DNA from: a bacterium
Lineage (GTDB): Bacteria; Bacillota; Clostridia; Oscillospirales; Oscillospiraceae
Assembly: GCA_019424865.1 (NCBI GenBank)
Contig: JAHYYS010000022.1
Span: forward strand, 1 to 34,657
Length of the DNA stretch: 34,657 nucleotides
Direction of reading: 5' to 3'
A program made the position numbers and the translations under genes. Positions 14,984 through 22,510 of this stretch are shown here, one piece after another; the first letter of the stretch is position 1; each line of letters begins with the position of its first letter. The notes beneath the pieces were generated by a model. It was not told the origin of the DNA. It ran no database searches and saw only the letters and a program-made list of their open reading frames with translations.

Positions 14984-16117
14984 CTATCCCATCCGCCGGC
15001 GCAGCTGGTCGGGGTTGTCGGCGTAACTCAGCGCGGTTTCCTGCGTGATATAGCCCGCATTGTACAGCTCCAGGATGGACTGGTCCATGGAGATCATCCC
15101 CTGCGCCCGGCCGGTGGCAATGGCATTGTCGATCTGGTGGTTTTTGCTGTCCCGGATCAGGTTGCGGATGGCGCTGTTCATGTGCATGACCTCATAGGCG
15201 GGCACCAGGCCGCCGTTTTTGTCGGGCAGCAGCTGCTGGGACACCACCGTGTGCAGCACTGTGCTCAGCTGGATGCGGATCTGATCCTGCTGTGCCGGGG
15301 GGAAGGAGTCAATAATCCGGTCAATGGTGTTCACCGTCCCCTTGGTGTGCAGGGTGGCGATGAGCAGGTGCCCGGTCTCCGCCGCCGTCATGGCGGTGCG
15401 GATGGTCTCGTGGTCCCGCATTTCCCCCAGAAGAATTACGTCCGGGGCCTGGCGCAGGCAGGCGCGCAGGGCGGAGAGATAGTCGTTGGTGTCGATGGCG
15501 ATCTCCCGCTGGCTGACGATGCTCATCTGGTCCCGGTGGAGAAACTCAATGGGGTCCTCCAGGGTGATGATGTGGCAGTTGCGGGTCTGATTGATGCGGT
15601 TGATGATGCAGGCCTGGGTGGTGGACTTGCCGCTGCCGGCGGTGCCGGTGACCAGCACCATGCCGTGGGCCACGTTGGCCAGATCCATCACCTGCTCCGG
15701 AATGTGGAGCTTCTGCCAGTCGGGGATTTCAAAGGACACCACCCGCACCACCGCCGCCATGGAGCCGCGCTGGCGGTAGGTGTTGACCCGGAAGCGGGCC
15801 AGGCCGGGCAGGGCGAAGGAAAAGTCATCGTCCCCCCGGGACTGGTATCCTGACATGGAGCGGCCGGCCAGCCGGTAAATCTGGGTAATCAGCCCCTCGG
15901 TCTGGGGGGGGAGTACCTTGCCGTCCCCGACGGCGCTGATACGGCCGTCTATTTTAACGCTTACCGGGCCGCCGGCCACGATAAACAGGTCAGAGGCCCG
16001 GTGCTCCACCGCATAGGACAGATAGGACTTCAGATCTTCCAGGAACTGATCCTGCCGCCGATCCAGCTCGTGCATCATTTCCGTGACATTGAGCTCCTGG
16101 GTATCTTCGTTTTCCAC
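14984..16117 (-). CDS. pilT: Type IV pilus retraction ATPase PilT
   Basis: This 377-aa ATPase has the PilT layout. After an acidic N-terminal extension (about 1-30) comes the N-terminal PAS-like domain (SDLFIVAGGPVSVKIDGRI). The RecA-like domain follows, with Walker A GTAGSGKST (158-166), the Asp box (ITLEDPIEF), Walker B VILLGEMRD (227-235) and the His box HLLIATLHT (250-258). The GEMRD Walker B and the length fit PilT rather than the longer extension ATPase PilB. It would power pilus retraction and twitching at the inner face of the membrane. The start is GTG, behind AAGGAGGTTTTA. It is the last gene of the pilus operon that begins with the PilC homolog. No PilB is in the window. Confidence 0.92.
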   Translation of the reverse strand: MENEDTQELNVTEMMHELDRRQDQFLEDLKSYLSYAVEHRASDLFIVAGGPVSVKIDGRISAVGDGKVLPPQTEGLITQIYRLAGRSMSGYQSRGDDDFSFALPGLARFRVNTYRQRGSMAAVVRVVSFEIPDWQKLHIPEQVMDLANVAHGMVLVTGTAGSGKSTTQACIINRINQTRNCHIITLEDPIEFLHRDQMSIVSQREIAIDTNDYLSALRACLRQAPDVILLGEMRDHETIRTAMTAAETGHLLIATLHTKGTVNTIDRIIDSFPPAQQDQIRIQLSTVLHTVVSQQLLPDKNGGLVPAYEVMHMNSAIRNLIRDSKNHQIDNAIATGRAQGMISMDQSILELYNAGYITQETALSYADNPDQLRRRMG

Positions 16118-16129
16118 ACTAAAACCTCC

Positions 16130-16534
16130 TTATGATGTGCCGTCCCACACATTGAGACTGTCGTCGGGCTGCCAGGAGGCGGTATAGACCGCCTGCCAGC
16201 GCAAAATTTCATATTGTGTTCCGTTCAGCCGCACCTGTACCATCAGCGACTGAGTGTCAGAGATGGGGCAGGAGTAGGAATACAGGCCGTCCCCCTCCGC
16301 AGTTACCCCGGGGGGGAGTTCTCCGGAGCGCAGGCGGGCCAGGATGGCCTCCGCCTGACAGTCGGCCTGGTAATAGCCGGAAACCGCCTGGGCGGACGCC
16401 TCACTCAGGCGCACGTCGGCCCGGACGGTGGACAAAGAGAGCAGGGCAAAGACAGTCAGGCACAGCACCGCGAAGATCACCAGCAGCGAGCTGCCCCCCA
16501 CCACAGGGGGAGAGAAGCGCTTTTTATCCTCCAT
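16130..16534 (-). CDS. Small membrane-anchored type IV pilus-locus protein
   Basis: This 134-aa protein has one N-terminal transmembrane helix (about 15-37, GGSSLLVIFAVLCLTVFALLSL) followed by an extracytoplasmic domain with one Cys pair (C59 and C88 approximately). The hydrophobic start and the YYQADCQAEAIL segment look like a minor pilin or PilX/PilW-like accessory protein, but no G/E prepilin peptidase site is clear. GGAGGTGACG precedes the ATG, and the first 11 bp overlap the end of the upstream gene. It ends 12 bp before pilT. Function is inferred from the operon only. Confidence 0.75.
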   Translation of the reverse strand: MEDKKRFSPPVVGGSSLLVIFAVLCLTVFALLSLSTVRADVRLSEASAQAVSGYYQADCQAEAILARLRSGELPPGVTAEGDGLYSYSCPISDTQSLMVQVRLNGTQYEILRWQAVYTASWQPDDSLNVWDGTS

Positions 16535-16952
16535 GGGGCGTCACCTCCTGCCAGTTCACCGTCAGCTGAAACAGCTGGGTTCCGTCGTCCGCGCGGGAGA
16601 CGGACACCAGGGCCTGCCCCAGCAGGGGGTCGCCGCTGTCCCCCGGGGAGGCGGTGAGCAGATAGCTTGCCCCCTCCTGGACCGGCGACCAGAGGCTGTC
16701 GTAGCCGATGGACCAGCTGTCCTCATCCAGGCTGCCCCCCAGGGCGGCGCGGGCCTGGGTCAAATCCCCGCGGCAGTGCTTGAGCACCTCGGCGGCGCTC
16801 TGGGCGCACAGCACCGCCTGATCCCGGGCGGCGCTGTCCCGGGACTGACGGTCGCACCAGACAAAGACCTGTAAGCACAGGGCAGCCGCCAGGGCGAAGA
16901 CCAGCACCATCACGGTCTGTTCTATCATGGCCAGGGGCGCTTTGCTTCTCAT
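16524..16952 (-). CDS. Small membrane-anchored pilus-locus protein (pseudopilin-like)
   Basis: This 142-aa protein has an N-terminal hydrophobic helix (about 8-30, MIEQTVMVLVFALAAALCLQV) and then a soluble domain. The start MRSKAPLAMIEQ at 16952 is chosen because its ATG overlaps the stop of the preceding gene (ATGA). A longer in-frame extension would overlap that gene for about 200 bp and has atypical Arg/Gly/Pro-rich composition. The layout resembles minor pseudopilins in which residues after the processing site form the helix, but a clear cleavage motif is not seen. It is in the type IV pilus operon. Confidence 0.74.
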   Translation of the reverse strand: MRSKAPLAMIEQTVMVLVFALAAALCLQVFVWCDRQSRDSAARDQAVLCAQSAAEVLKHCRGDLTQARAALGGSLDEDSWSIGYDSLWSPVQEGASYLLTASPGDSGDPLLGQALVSVSRADDGTQLFQLTVNWQEVTPHGG

Positions 16953-17443
16953 GAGACCGCCCCCTCTCCGCCGCGGACGGACAGGGAAAGCGCACAGGCC
17001 TGCCCATTTCCGTCCACCAGGAGGGCGGACAGCAGGCCGTCCTCCAAAGTCAGGGACAGGGACTGGGCCTGAAGGACCTTTTCTCCGTCCTGGGGGGCAA
17101 AGTCCCCCTCGGCAAAGGCGAACAGCTCCCACAGCCAGCCGTCCCAGCAATAGATGCGGGTGGTGTACAGCTCGCCTGCGATCTCCTCTGTGATCACCAG
17201 GGCGTCCCCGTCCCCGAAGGAGGACAGAGAGACTGACTGAGGCCCGGGGGCCTGGCGCACCTTGGCGGCGAGATATTGGGCACAGGTGCGCTGGTCATAG
17301 GCCTGCCGGTCCCGCTGGGTCAGGCGCTGATAGACCCCGGCCCCGGTGAGCAGGACGGAGAGAATACAGGCGGCGAACACGCCGAACAGCACCAGGGCCA
17401 GCAGGCTGTCAATATGATGTTGACGTTGTTTGGCACTTCTCAT
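16949..17443 (-). CDS. DUF4860 family protein
   Basis: This 164-aa protein starts with a short basic segment and one transmembrane helix (about 12-34, IDSLLALVLFGVFAACILSVLL). A region matching the DUF4860 pattern follows: GAGVYQRL, RTCAQYLAAKVRQ, a central ALVITEE strand, YTTRIYCWDGWLWELF and a C-terminal LEDGLLSALLVDG. DUF4860 proteins are found in clostridial type IV pilus loci, and their function is unknown. It overlaps both neighbours by 4 bp, so the three genes are tightly coupled. It is probably an extracytoplasmic minor pilin-like component. Confidence 0.84.
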   Translation of the reverse strand: MRSAKQRQHHIDSLLALVLFGVFAACILSVLLTGAGVYQRLTQRDRQAYDQRTCAQYLAAKVRQAPGPQSVSLSSFGDGDALVITEEIAGELYTTRIYCWDGWLWELFAFAEGDFAPQDGEKVLQAQSLSLTLEDGLLSALLVDGNGQACALSLSVRGGEGAVS

Positions 17444-17763
17444 GACTCATATTCCAGAACCGTGATGTCCGGCATCAGGTTCGATCCAAAAATGTCGTAA
17501 AATACCCGGTAGCGCGTCCGGTCAATCTGAATGCCGTAGTGCTCCTCCAGATAGGCCAGATCGGGGGGATAGACCCCCTCGGCGGCATAGCAGGCCACCG
17601 CGGCCCGGCGCAGGGCGTCTTCCAGCTGCTGCCTGCCCTGGGCATCCCGGCCCTGGTCCAGATTGGACAGGGCGGTGAAAAAGAAGAGCAGGACGGCCAG
17701 CGCCCCAAGGGGCATCAGCAGGCCGCGGAGGGCGGCCAGCACACCTGATTTTTTTCTTCTCAT
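17440..17763 (-). CDS. Small membrane-anchored pilus-locus protein (GspG-like tail)
   Basis: This 107-aa protein has one transmembrane helix (about 12-34) after a basic N-terminus. The C-terminal part (ACYAAEGVYPPDLAYLEEHYG) recalls the post-helix region of GspG-type major pseudopilins, where YPPSL-like segments are typical. The normal prepilin signal with Gly/Phe and Glu5 is not recognisable, so processing by a prepilin peptidase is doubtful. It sits 6 bp after the PilC homolog and overlaps the DUF4860 gene by 4 bp. A minor pilin role is inferred. Confidence 0.72.
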   Translation of the reverse strand: MRRKKSGVLAALRGLLMPLGALAVLLFFFTALSNLDQGRDAQGRQQLEDALRRAAVACYAAEGVYPPDLAYLEEHYGIQIDRTRYRVFYDIFGSNLMPDITVLEYES

Positions 17764-17769
17764 GGCCGC

Positions 17770-18819
17770 TCACCCGATGGCCGTCATGATGTGCATCAGG
17801 GGCAGCATCACCGACAGCAGAATCAACCCAACCAGCACCGAAGTGATAACCACCAGCGTGGGCTCCACCCGGCCTACCGTCTCCTCCAGCGCCATTTCGC
17901 TCTCCTCGGACAGCTGCCGGGCGATCTGTTCCATGGCGCTGTCTCCTGAGCCGCTGCGCAGCCCCAGCTCCAGCAGCCGGCACTGGGCCCGGGGCAGGAC
18001 TCCGGACTGGGACATGGCCTGGGCCAGGGGCGTCCCCTCGTCCAGGCGGGCAAGGCAGTCCCGGCACTTGGCGGCGGCGGCGGGCACGTCCGCCAGCAGG
18101 TCGGCGGACAGGGTCAGGGCCTCCTCCAGGGGCAGTCCGCTGCTCAGCCCCATGGACAGGGACTGGGCGAAGCGGGCGGTGTTGATCTGGCGGGAGACGC
18201 CCTTGTCCCCCCGACTCTTCCGCCACAGGGCGAGCACCCGCTCCCGGAAGGCGGGGAGGGCGGCAAACAGGGCCAGGAACAGGACCACCAGGACCAGCAG
18301 CACGCACAGCACCGGCATGGCCTGGTCCAGAACCCGCCCCAGGGTCAGCAGTCCCCCGGCCACGCCGGTGAGACGGCCGCCCAGGTCGGCATAAATTTCG
18401 TTGAACACGGGCAGGACCCGGGCCAGCAGCACCACAATCACCGCCAGCATCACCACCAGCAGCACGGCCGGATAGAGCAGGGCAGAGCGAAGGCGGCGCT
18501 CCAGCCTGCCCCGGTCCTCATAGTGGCGGGCCAGGGCGGCCAGGGCCTCTTCGGTGCGCCCGGACCGCTCCCCCACCTCCACCAGGCCGCACACATAGTT
18601 GGGGAAGCGGCCAGAGCTGCGAAGCGCGGCGGCCAGGGGGGAACCGTCGTCCATCTGCCGGGCCATCTCGTCCAGCACAGCCCGCAGGGCGGGGGACTCC
18701 TCCTCCTGGGCCAGCAGGGCCAGCCCGTCGCCGACGCCCACCCCCGCATGCAGCAGAAGGGACAGCCCACGACACAGGCCGCTGATGGTATCGTTTGATA
18801 ATAGGATTGGTTGTTTCAT
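17770..18819 (-). CDS. Type II secretion F family / PilC-like platform protein
   Basis: This 349-aa polytopic membrane protein has the two T2SSF repeats of the PilC/GspF family. The first (about 12-125) ends in hydrophobic helices at about 141-165, a membrane pair lies at about 192-218, the second repeat is at about 230-330 (ARFAQSLSMGLSSGLPLEEAL), and a last helix is at 318-345. The family forms the inner-membrane platform of type IV pili. The start MKQPILLSND is chosen because AGGAGTAGGAG lies upstream; the longer reading frame runs through a terminator hairpin. It heads a six-gene operon of small membrane proteins ending in pilT. No PilB, PilM/N/O or prepilin peptidase is nearby. Confidence 0.88.
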   Translation of the reverse strand: MKQPILLSNDTISGLCRGLSLLLHAGVGVGDGLALLAQEEESPALRAVLDEMARQMDDGSPLAAALRSSGRFPNYVCGLVEVGERSGRTEEALAALARHYEDRGRLERRLRSALLYPAVLLVVMLAVIVVLLARVLPVFNEIYADLGGRLTGVAGGLLTLGRVLDQAMPVLCVLLVLVVLFLALFAALPAFRERVLALWRKSRGDKGVSRQINTARFAQSLSMGLSSGLPLEEALTLSADLLADVPAAAAKCRDCLARLDEGTPLAQAMSQSGVLPRAQCRLLELGLRSGSGDSAMEQIARQLSEESEMALEETVGRVEPTLVVITSVLVGLILLSVMLPLMHIMTAIG

Positions 18820-18868
18820 TGGCACTCCTACTCCTGACGCGGCCGAATTTGCTCCGGCGCGAAAAAAT

Positions 18869-18895
18869 GGGCCTGCGGCACAAGGCCGCAAGCCC
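18869..18895 (-). terminator. Terminator after the transglutaminase gene
   Basis: On the minus strand an 11-bp stem with one G-U pair (GGGCTTGCGGC and GCCGCAGGCCC, loop CTTGT) is followed by ATTTTTT. It lies between the transglutaminase stop and the pilus operon start. Confidence 0.85.
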
Positions 18896-18924
18896 ATTGT
18901 AAAACAAAAGCTGCCATTCGTAAA
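18896..18924 (-). promoter_or_regulatory. Promoter of the type IV pilus operon
   Basis: On the minus strand TTTACG (18919-18924) and TACAAT (18896-18901) are 17 bp apart. The -10 touches the terminator hairpin, and the expected transcription start falls inside it, so new transcripts should not form the full hairpin while read-through ones would. It lacks the TGTAACCG repeats of P1-P3. Confidence 0.5.
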
Positions 18925-18976
18925 GGGAAAGAGAGAGAAATGGGGAGAAAAAAGGAAAAGGGGGCGGCGCTACGGA

Positions 18977-20011
18977 TCAATAGAAGTACTTGGCAGTATA
19001 GTTCTTGCCGTCGCCGATGTAGGCCATGATGGAGGCGCTCTGCTTTCCGGAGGAGGCAAAGGTGGGATCCATACGCTGCCAGGAGACGCCGTCAAAGTAG
19101 ATGGCGCCGTCCACCCAGCCGGTTTCAGCCGACCAGACGCTGATCCAGGCGTGATAGGCAGTGCCCGCATAGCCCACCACCAGCTTGCAGGGGACATCCT
19201 GGCTGCGGAGCATGCCGGTCATCAGGGCGGCATAATCAAAGCAGATGCCGGTCTTTTTGGCCAGCACCGTATCCAGCACAGGCAGGTATCCGCTCTGCAC
19301 CGTGGCGGCCAGCTGTTTGTCATAGGTCAGGTTCTGCACCACAAAGTTGTACACGGCCTCCACCTTTTTCAGCGGGTCGGTGATCCCCTGGGTCAGTTCG
19401 GCGGCCTTGGCCACCGTGTTGGGGGCGGAGGCGTAGTCGACATACTGGTTGGGGCGCAGGAAGGGGGCAAACTCGTCGGTCAGAGCCACGTCGCAGGTGA
19501 GGGAGAGCACAGAGGAGTACTTGGTGCCCTCGATGTTCTCATAGACGGTAACCGTGTAGCTGCCGTTGCCGTCAGAGAGGGGAAAGGTCTCCCACTTGCC
19601 CTGGGTCAGGTTGTAGGTATAGGTGGTGGTGGGGCCCTTCACCTGGGCCTTGAGGCGCTTGTCCGTGGCGGCGGTGAAGCGGACCATGACATACCCGTCC
19701 TTGGTGTTGGAGTAGTCGATGACGGCCTTGCTGTTCTCCTTGACCAGCGTGCCCGAGGCCACGGCCTCCAGAAAGCCGGGCAGGGCGGCGGGGGACTCGG
19801 ACAGGGCGACCGCCTCGTCCTCCAGGTCCACCTCCTCAATTTCGGCCGCGTCCACAAAGGGGTTTTCCTCCAGAGAGGAGGACGGGGAGGATGCGGAATC
19901 CTGGGAGGAGCTGTTCTGTGAGGACGCACTGCCGCCCTGGGCGGCGGGCTGGCCGCAGGCGGTCAGCAGGGAAACTGCCAGCAGAAGGGGGAGAATTCGA
20001 TAGATGCGCAT
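18977..20011 (-). CDS. Transglutaminase-like lipoprotein
   Basis: This 344-aa protein begins with a lipoprotein signal peptide whose lipobox is LLTAC (Cys19). A long Ser/Gln/Glu-rich linker (about 20-70) follows, then a beta-rich domain and a transglutaminase-like domain at about 200-325. The Cys-His-Asp triad is visible: Cys257 (TGICFDYAAL), His287 (AYHAWISVW) and Asp315 (WQRMDPTFA). Such domains are thiol enzymes, often proteases or acyl transferases, and the cell-wall substrate is unknown. It would face outward at the membrane, beside the pilus and adhesin genes. It has its own extended -10 promoter and a strong terminator. It is monocistronic and divergent from the BTAD regulator gene. 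Confidence 0.9.
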   Translation of the reverse strand: MRIYRILPLLLAVSLLTACGQPAAQGGSASSQNSSSQDSASSPSSSLEENPFVDAAEIEEVDLEDEAVALSESPAALPGFLEAVASGTLVKENSKAVIDYSNTKDGYVMVRFTAATDKRLKAQVKGPTTTYTYNLTQGKWETFPLSDGNGSYTVTVYENIEGTKYSSVLSLTCDVALTDEFAPFLRPNQYVDYASAPNTVAKAAELTQGITDPLKKVEAVYNFVVQNLTYDKQLAATVQSGYLPVLDTVLAKKTGICFDYAALMTGMLRSQDVPCKLVVGYAGTAYHAWISVWSAETGWVDGAIYFDGVSWQRMDPTFASSGKQSASIMAYIGDGKNYTAKYFY

Positions 20012-20072
20012 AAAATGTCACTTCTTTCTGAAAATCAGAGTGGAACCCCGGATCTTGTTTTGCTTTGGCTCT

Positions 20073-20081
20073 AGTATAACA
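20073..20081 (-). promoter_or_regulatory. Extended -10 promoter of the transglutaminase gene
   Basis: The minus strand reads TGTTATACT, an extended -10 (hexamer 20073-20078). No good -35 is seen at 17 bp. It is about 60 bp upstream of the start codon. Confidence 0.5.
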
Positions 20082-20137
20082 GAGGAAGTGGGAAAAGGAA
20101 AGTACTTTTTGAAAACGACGCAAATTCCGATGAATTC

Positions 20138-20163
20138 TGTAACCGGCTGTCCGGCCGGGTACA
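20138..20163. promoter_or_regulatory. Candidate operator: 26-bp imperfect palindrome between divergent promoters
   Basis: An imperfect dyad runs from TGTAACCGGC (20138-20147) to GCCGGGTACA (20154-20163). Its left arm contains TGTAACCGG, the same motif as in promoter modules P1-P3. It lies between the divergent promoters of the transglutaminase gene and the BTAD regulator. An autoregulatory role is conjecture. Confidence 0.35.
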
Positions 20164-20234
20164 AAAAAGGTGCCCGCGTCGGTTTAATTGGACAAAATGT
20201 ACCAAGATATTCCACAAAACACAGGGAATTATCG

Positions 20235-20263
20235 TTGCCAAAAGAAAAAAACTGTGGTATGCT
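20235..20263 (+). promoter_or_regulatory. Promoter of the BTAD regulator gene
   Basis: TTGCCA (20235-20240) and TATGCT (20258-20263) are 17 bp apart, a conventional vegetative promoter without the TGTAACCG repeats. It would start transcription near 20270, which makes the ATG at 20278 too close to carry a ribosome-binding site. Confidence 0.65.
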
Positions 20264-20343
20264 ACCGATAGGATAGAATGGACGAATTCTCAGCCCTTTC
20301 GCGCCCGGTGGAGCCGCGAAGAGGCAGGGGAGGGATTGAGACT

Positions 20344-21543
20344 ATGAATACCGGGCCGCTGCGGGTTCGGATGCTGGGCAATTTTTCAATTTCCCTGGAC
20401 GGCCGGGAGATTGATGACAGCGGAAACCGTTCCCGCAAGGTATGGCTGCTGTTGGCCTATATGATATATTGCCGCAAACGTCCCATCTCCCAGGAGGAGC
20501 TGGTCAGCCTGCTCTGGGGAGACGAGGAGGAGAGCTCAAATCCCCTGAACGCGCTGAAAACCATGTTTCACCGGGTGCGGACCACCCTGAATCAGCTGGA
20601 CAGCGCGGCGGGACACAACCTGATTGTGCGCCAGGGCGGCAGTTACGCCTGGAATACCGAGATTCCCATGGAGCTGGATGTGGAGGAGTTTGACCAGCTG
20701 TGCCGGGAGGGCGCCGCGGAGCAGGACGAGGAGCGCCGCCTGGCCTGCTATCTCCAGGCCGCTGGGCTGTATCAGGGGGACTTTTTAAGCAAGCTCACCT
20801 CCGAGCCGTGGGTGGTCCCCATTGCGGCCTATTTTCATAACCTGTATCTTCAGATTGTCCAGGAGAGCCTGTTCCTGCTGGAGGAGCGGGAGCGCCTGGA
20901 GGAGGCGGTGGCCCAGTGCCGCAGGGCGCTGGAGGTGGAGCCCTATGACGAGGAGCTGTACCGGCACCTGCTGCGGGATCTGATCGACAGCGGCCTGCAG
21001 AGCGAGGCCATTTCGGCCTATGAGGAGATGAGCGAGCTGCTCTTCTCCAACTTCGGCGTCATGCCCGCGGAGGACATCCGCGCCATGTACCGGGAGGCCA
21101 TTAAAACGGTGAACGACCGGGCCATTCCCATCGGGGTGGTGCGGGAGCAGCTGCGGGAGCTCAATTCCCTGCCGGGGGCGCTGATCTGCGAGTATGACTT
21201 TTTCAAGCTGCTCTACCAGGCGGAGGCCCGGTTTATTGCCCGCAGCGGCGACGCCATCCACATCGCCCTGCTGTCGGTGACAGGGAAGAATAAAAAGGAG
21301 CTGGCCAAGCGCAGCCTGGATCGGGCCATGGAGAATCTGCAGGAGCAGATCCGCACCAACCTGCGCAAGGGGGACGTGGCCTCCCGGTGCAGCGTCTCCC
21401 AGTTTATTCTGCTGCTGCCCCAGGCCAATTATGAAAACAGCTGCATGGTCTGCCGGCGCATTATCAAGGCCTTTTCCAGGCAATATCCCCATTCCCCCGC
21501 CCAGCTGCACTTTTCCGTGCAGCCGCTGGAGCCCAACGTATAG
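20344..21543 (+). CDS. SARP/BTAD transcriptional regulator with degenerate GGDEF-like domain
   Basis: This 399-aa regulator has an OmpR-type winged helix at about 5-105 (RVRMLGNFSISLDG start, RKVWLLLAYMIY, SQEELVSLLWGD, VRQGGSYAWN). The bacterial transcriptional activation domain is at about 108-255, with TPR-like helices (EEAVAQCRRALEVEPYDEEL). The C-terminal part (about 278-397) looks like a GGDEF fold, with LRKGDVASRCSVSQFILLLP in the place of the usual R-x-GGDEF-xxLLP. The active-site GGDEF is replaced by SVSQF, so cyclase activity is unlikely and a nucleotide-sensing role is possible. The start at 20344 is preceded by GGGGAGGGATTG; an ATG at 20278 has none. It is the best candidate activator of modules P1-P3. 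Confidence 0.9.
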   Translation: MNTGPLRVRMLGNFSISLDGREIDDSGNRSRKVWLLLAYMIYCRKRPISQEELVSLLWGDEEESSNPLNALKTMFHRVRTTLNQLDSAAGHNLIVRQGGSYAWNTEIPMELDVEEFDQLCREGAAEQDEERRLACYLQAAGLYQGDFLSKLTSEPWVVPIAAYFHNLYLQIVQESLFLLEERERLEEAVAQCRRALEVEPYDEELYRHLLRDLIDSGLQSEAISAYEEMSELLFSNFGVMPAEDIRAMYREAIKTVNDRAIPIGVVREQLRELNSLPGALICEYDFFKLLYQAEARFIARSGDAIHIALLSVTGKNKKELAKRSLDRAMENLQEQIRTNLRKGDVASRCSVSQFILLLPQANYENSCMVCRRIIKAFSRQYPHSPAQLHFSVQPLEPNV

Positions 21544-21581
21544 TTTGCTCGGACGGGAAGCGTATCGCGCGGCATATACAG

Positions 21582-21643
21582 GCCGCCGCAGGGAGAGCCC
21601 GCCGCCGGTGCGGTGCGGACCCGCCCTGCGGCGGCTGTGTTTC
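21582..21643. terminator. Convergent terminator between the BTAD and LytTR genes
   Basis: A perfect 12-bp stem (GCCGCCGCAGGG 21582-21593 with 21624-21635) closes a 30-nt loop that can form further GC pairs, followed by TGTGTTTCG. It lies between convergent stop codons. The T tract is poor. Confidence 0.5.
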
Positions 21644-21644
21644 G

Positions 21645-22364
21645 TTATGCGGGGGAGGGGCTGTGCCGGGCGGCGGCATAGTTCAGATAGGCCTGACGGA
21701 TGGCCTTCCGGTCCCGCTGGCGGATCAGGACCGCATCCCCGGAGTCCAGAAGAAACTGACTGTCGGCCTGTACGATGTGGTCCATGTTGACCAGATAGCT
21801 CTGGTGGCAGCGGAGAAAGCGCTGGTCGCCCAGCTCCTGCTGGATTTCGTCCAGCCGCTTGTATATGGTATAGGACAGATCGGGGGTCCGGTGGAGCAGG
21901 CACTTGGAGTTGCTGCTCTCCACATAGAGAATCTCGTGCAGGGGGATGCGGATCACGTTGGCCCGCTGGCGGACGGCATAGGTGCCGGCCTGAAAGGCCT
22001 GAAGGACGCGGTCCATGACGCGGCTGAGCTTTTCCAGGCTGAGGGGCTTGAGCAGATAGCCGGAGGCCTCCACGTCATAGCTGTCCACCGCAAAGTCGGG
22101 GGTGGCGGTGAGGAAGATAATCCGCCCGTCAAACCCCAGCGCCCGCAGCTGGCGGGCGGTGTCAATGCCCAGATGTCCGCTCATGTAGATATCCAGAAAT
22201 ACGATGTCAAATCCCAGCCCGTCCTGTACGTCCTGAACCAGGACGTCTCCGCGCTCATAGGGGAGCAGCTCCGGGCGGAGGGATGAGGCGGAGAAATAGC
22301 GGCGCAGCAGGGCTTCAATCAGGTCGCGATCCAGCGCGCTGTCATCACAAATGGCGATCCGCAT
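21645..22364 (-). CDS. LytTR-family response regulator
   Basis: This 239-aa protein has an N-terminal receiver domain with the acidic pair D7-D8, phospho-acceptor Asp58 (VFLDIYM) and Lys106 (YLLKP). A LytTR DNA-binding domain follows at about 130-235 (RIPLHEILYVESSNSKCLLH to RFLRCHQSYLVNMDHI). LytTR regulators control virulence, competence and surface genes in Gram-positive bacteria. No histidine kinase is adjacent. The start MRIAICDD is chosen because AGAAAGGATGG precedes it; the longer frame begins before the ribosome-binding site. It is convergent with the BTAD regulator, and its target genes are unknown. Confidence 0.9.
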   Translation of the reverse strand: MRIAICDDSALDRDLIEALLRRYFSASSLRPELLPYERGDVLVQDVQDGLGFDIVFLDIYMSGHLGIDTARQLRALGFDGRIIFLTATPDFAVDSYDVEASGYLLKPLSLEKLSRVMDRVLQAFQAGTYAVRQRANVIRIPLHEILYVESSNSKCLLHRTPDLSYTIYKRLDEIQQELGDQRFLRCHQSYLVNMDHIVQADSQFLLDSGDAVLIRQRDRKAIRQAYLNYAAARHSPSPA

Positions 22365-22411
22365 TGGGAATCCATCCTTTCTGGCCGCGGCGGCGGTCTG
22401 TATACGGTACC

Positions 22412-22421
22412 ATTGTATCAC
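22412..22421 (-). promoter_or_regulatory. Extended -10 promoter of the LytTR gene
   Basis: The minus strand reads TGTGATACAAT, an extended -10 with hexamer TACAAT (22412-22417). No clear -35 was found. It is about 50 bp before the LytTR start. Confidence 0.4.
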
Positions 22422-22510
22422 AGCGGGCTGAAAAAGGAAATGAAAAGCTGTCCTCCGGCGATTGGAGGGAAAGCGAAGCTGATACAGCAGAAACAGGGAA
22501 AGAGAGGCGG

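Noticed and set aside
18869..18895. Attenuator for the pilus operon
   Set aside because: The predicted start of pilus RNA lies within the hairpin, so it could not form there; it better fits termination of the upstream gene.
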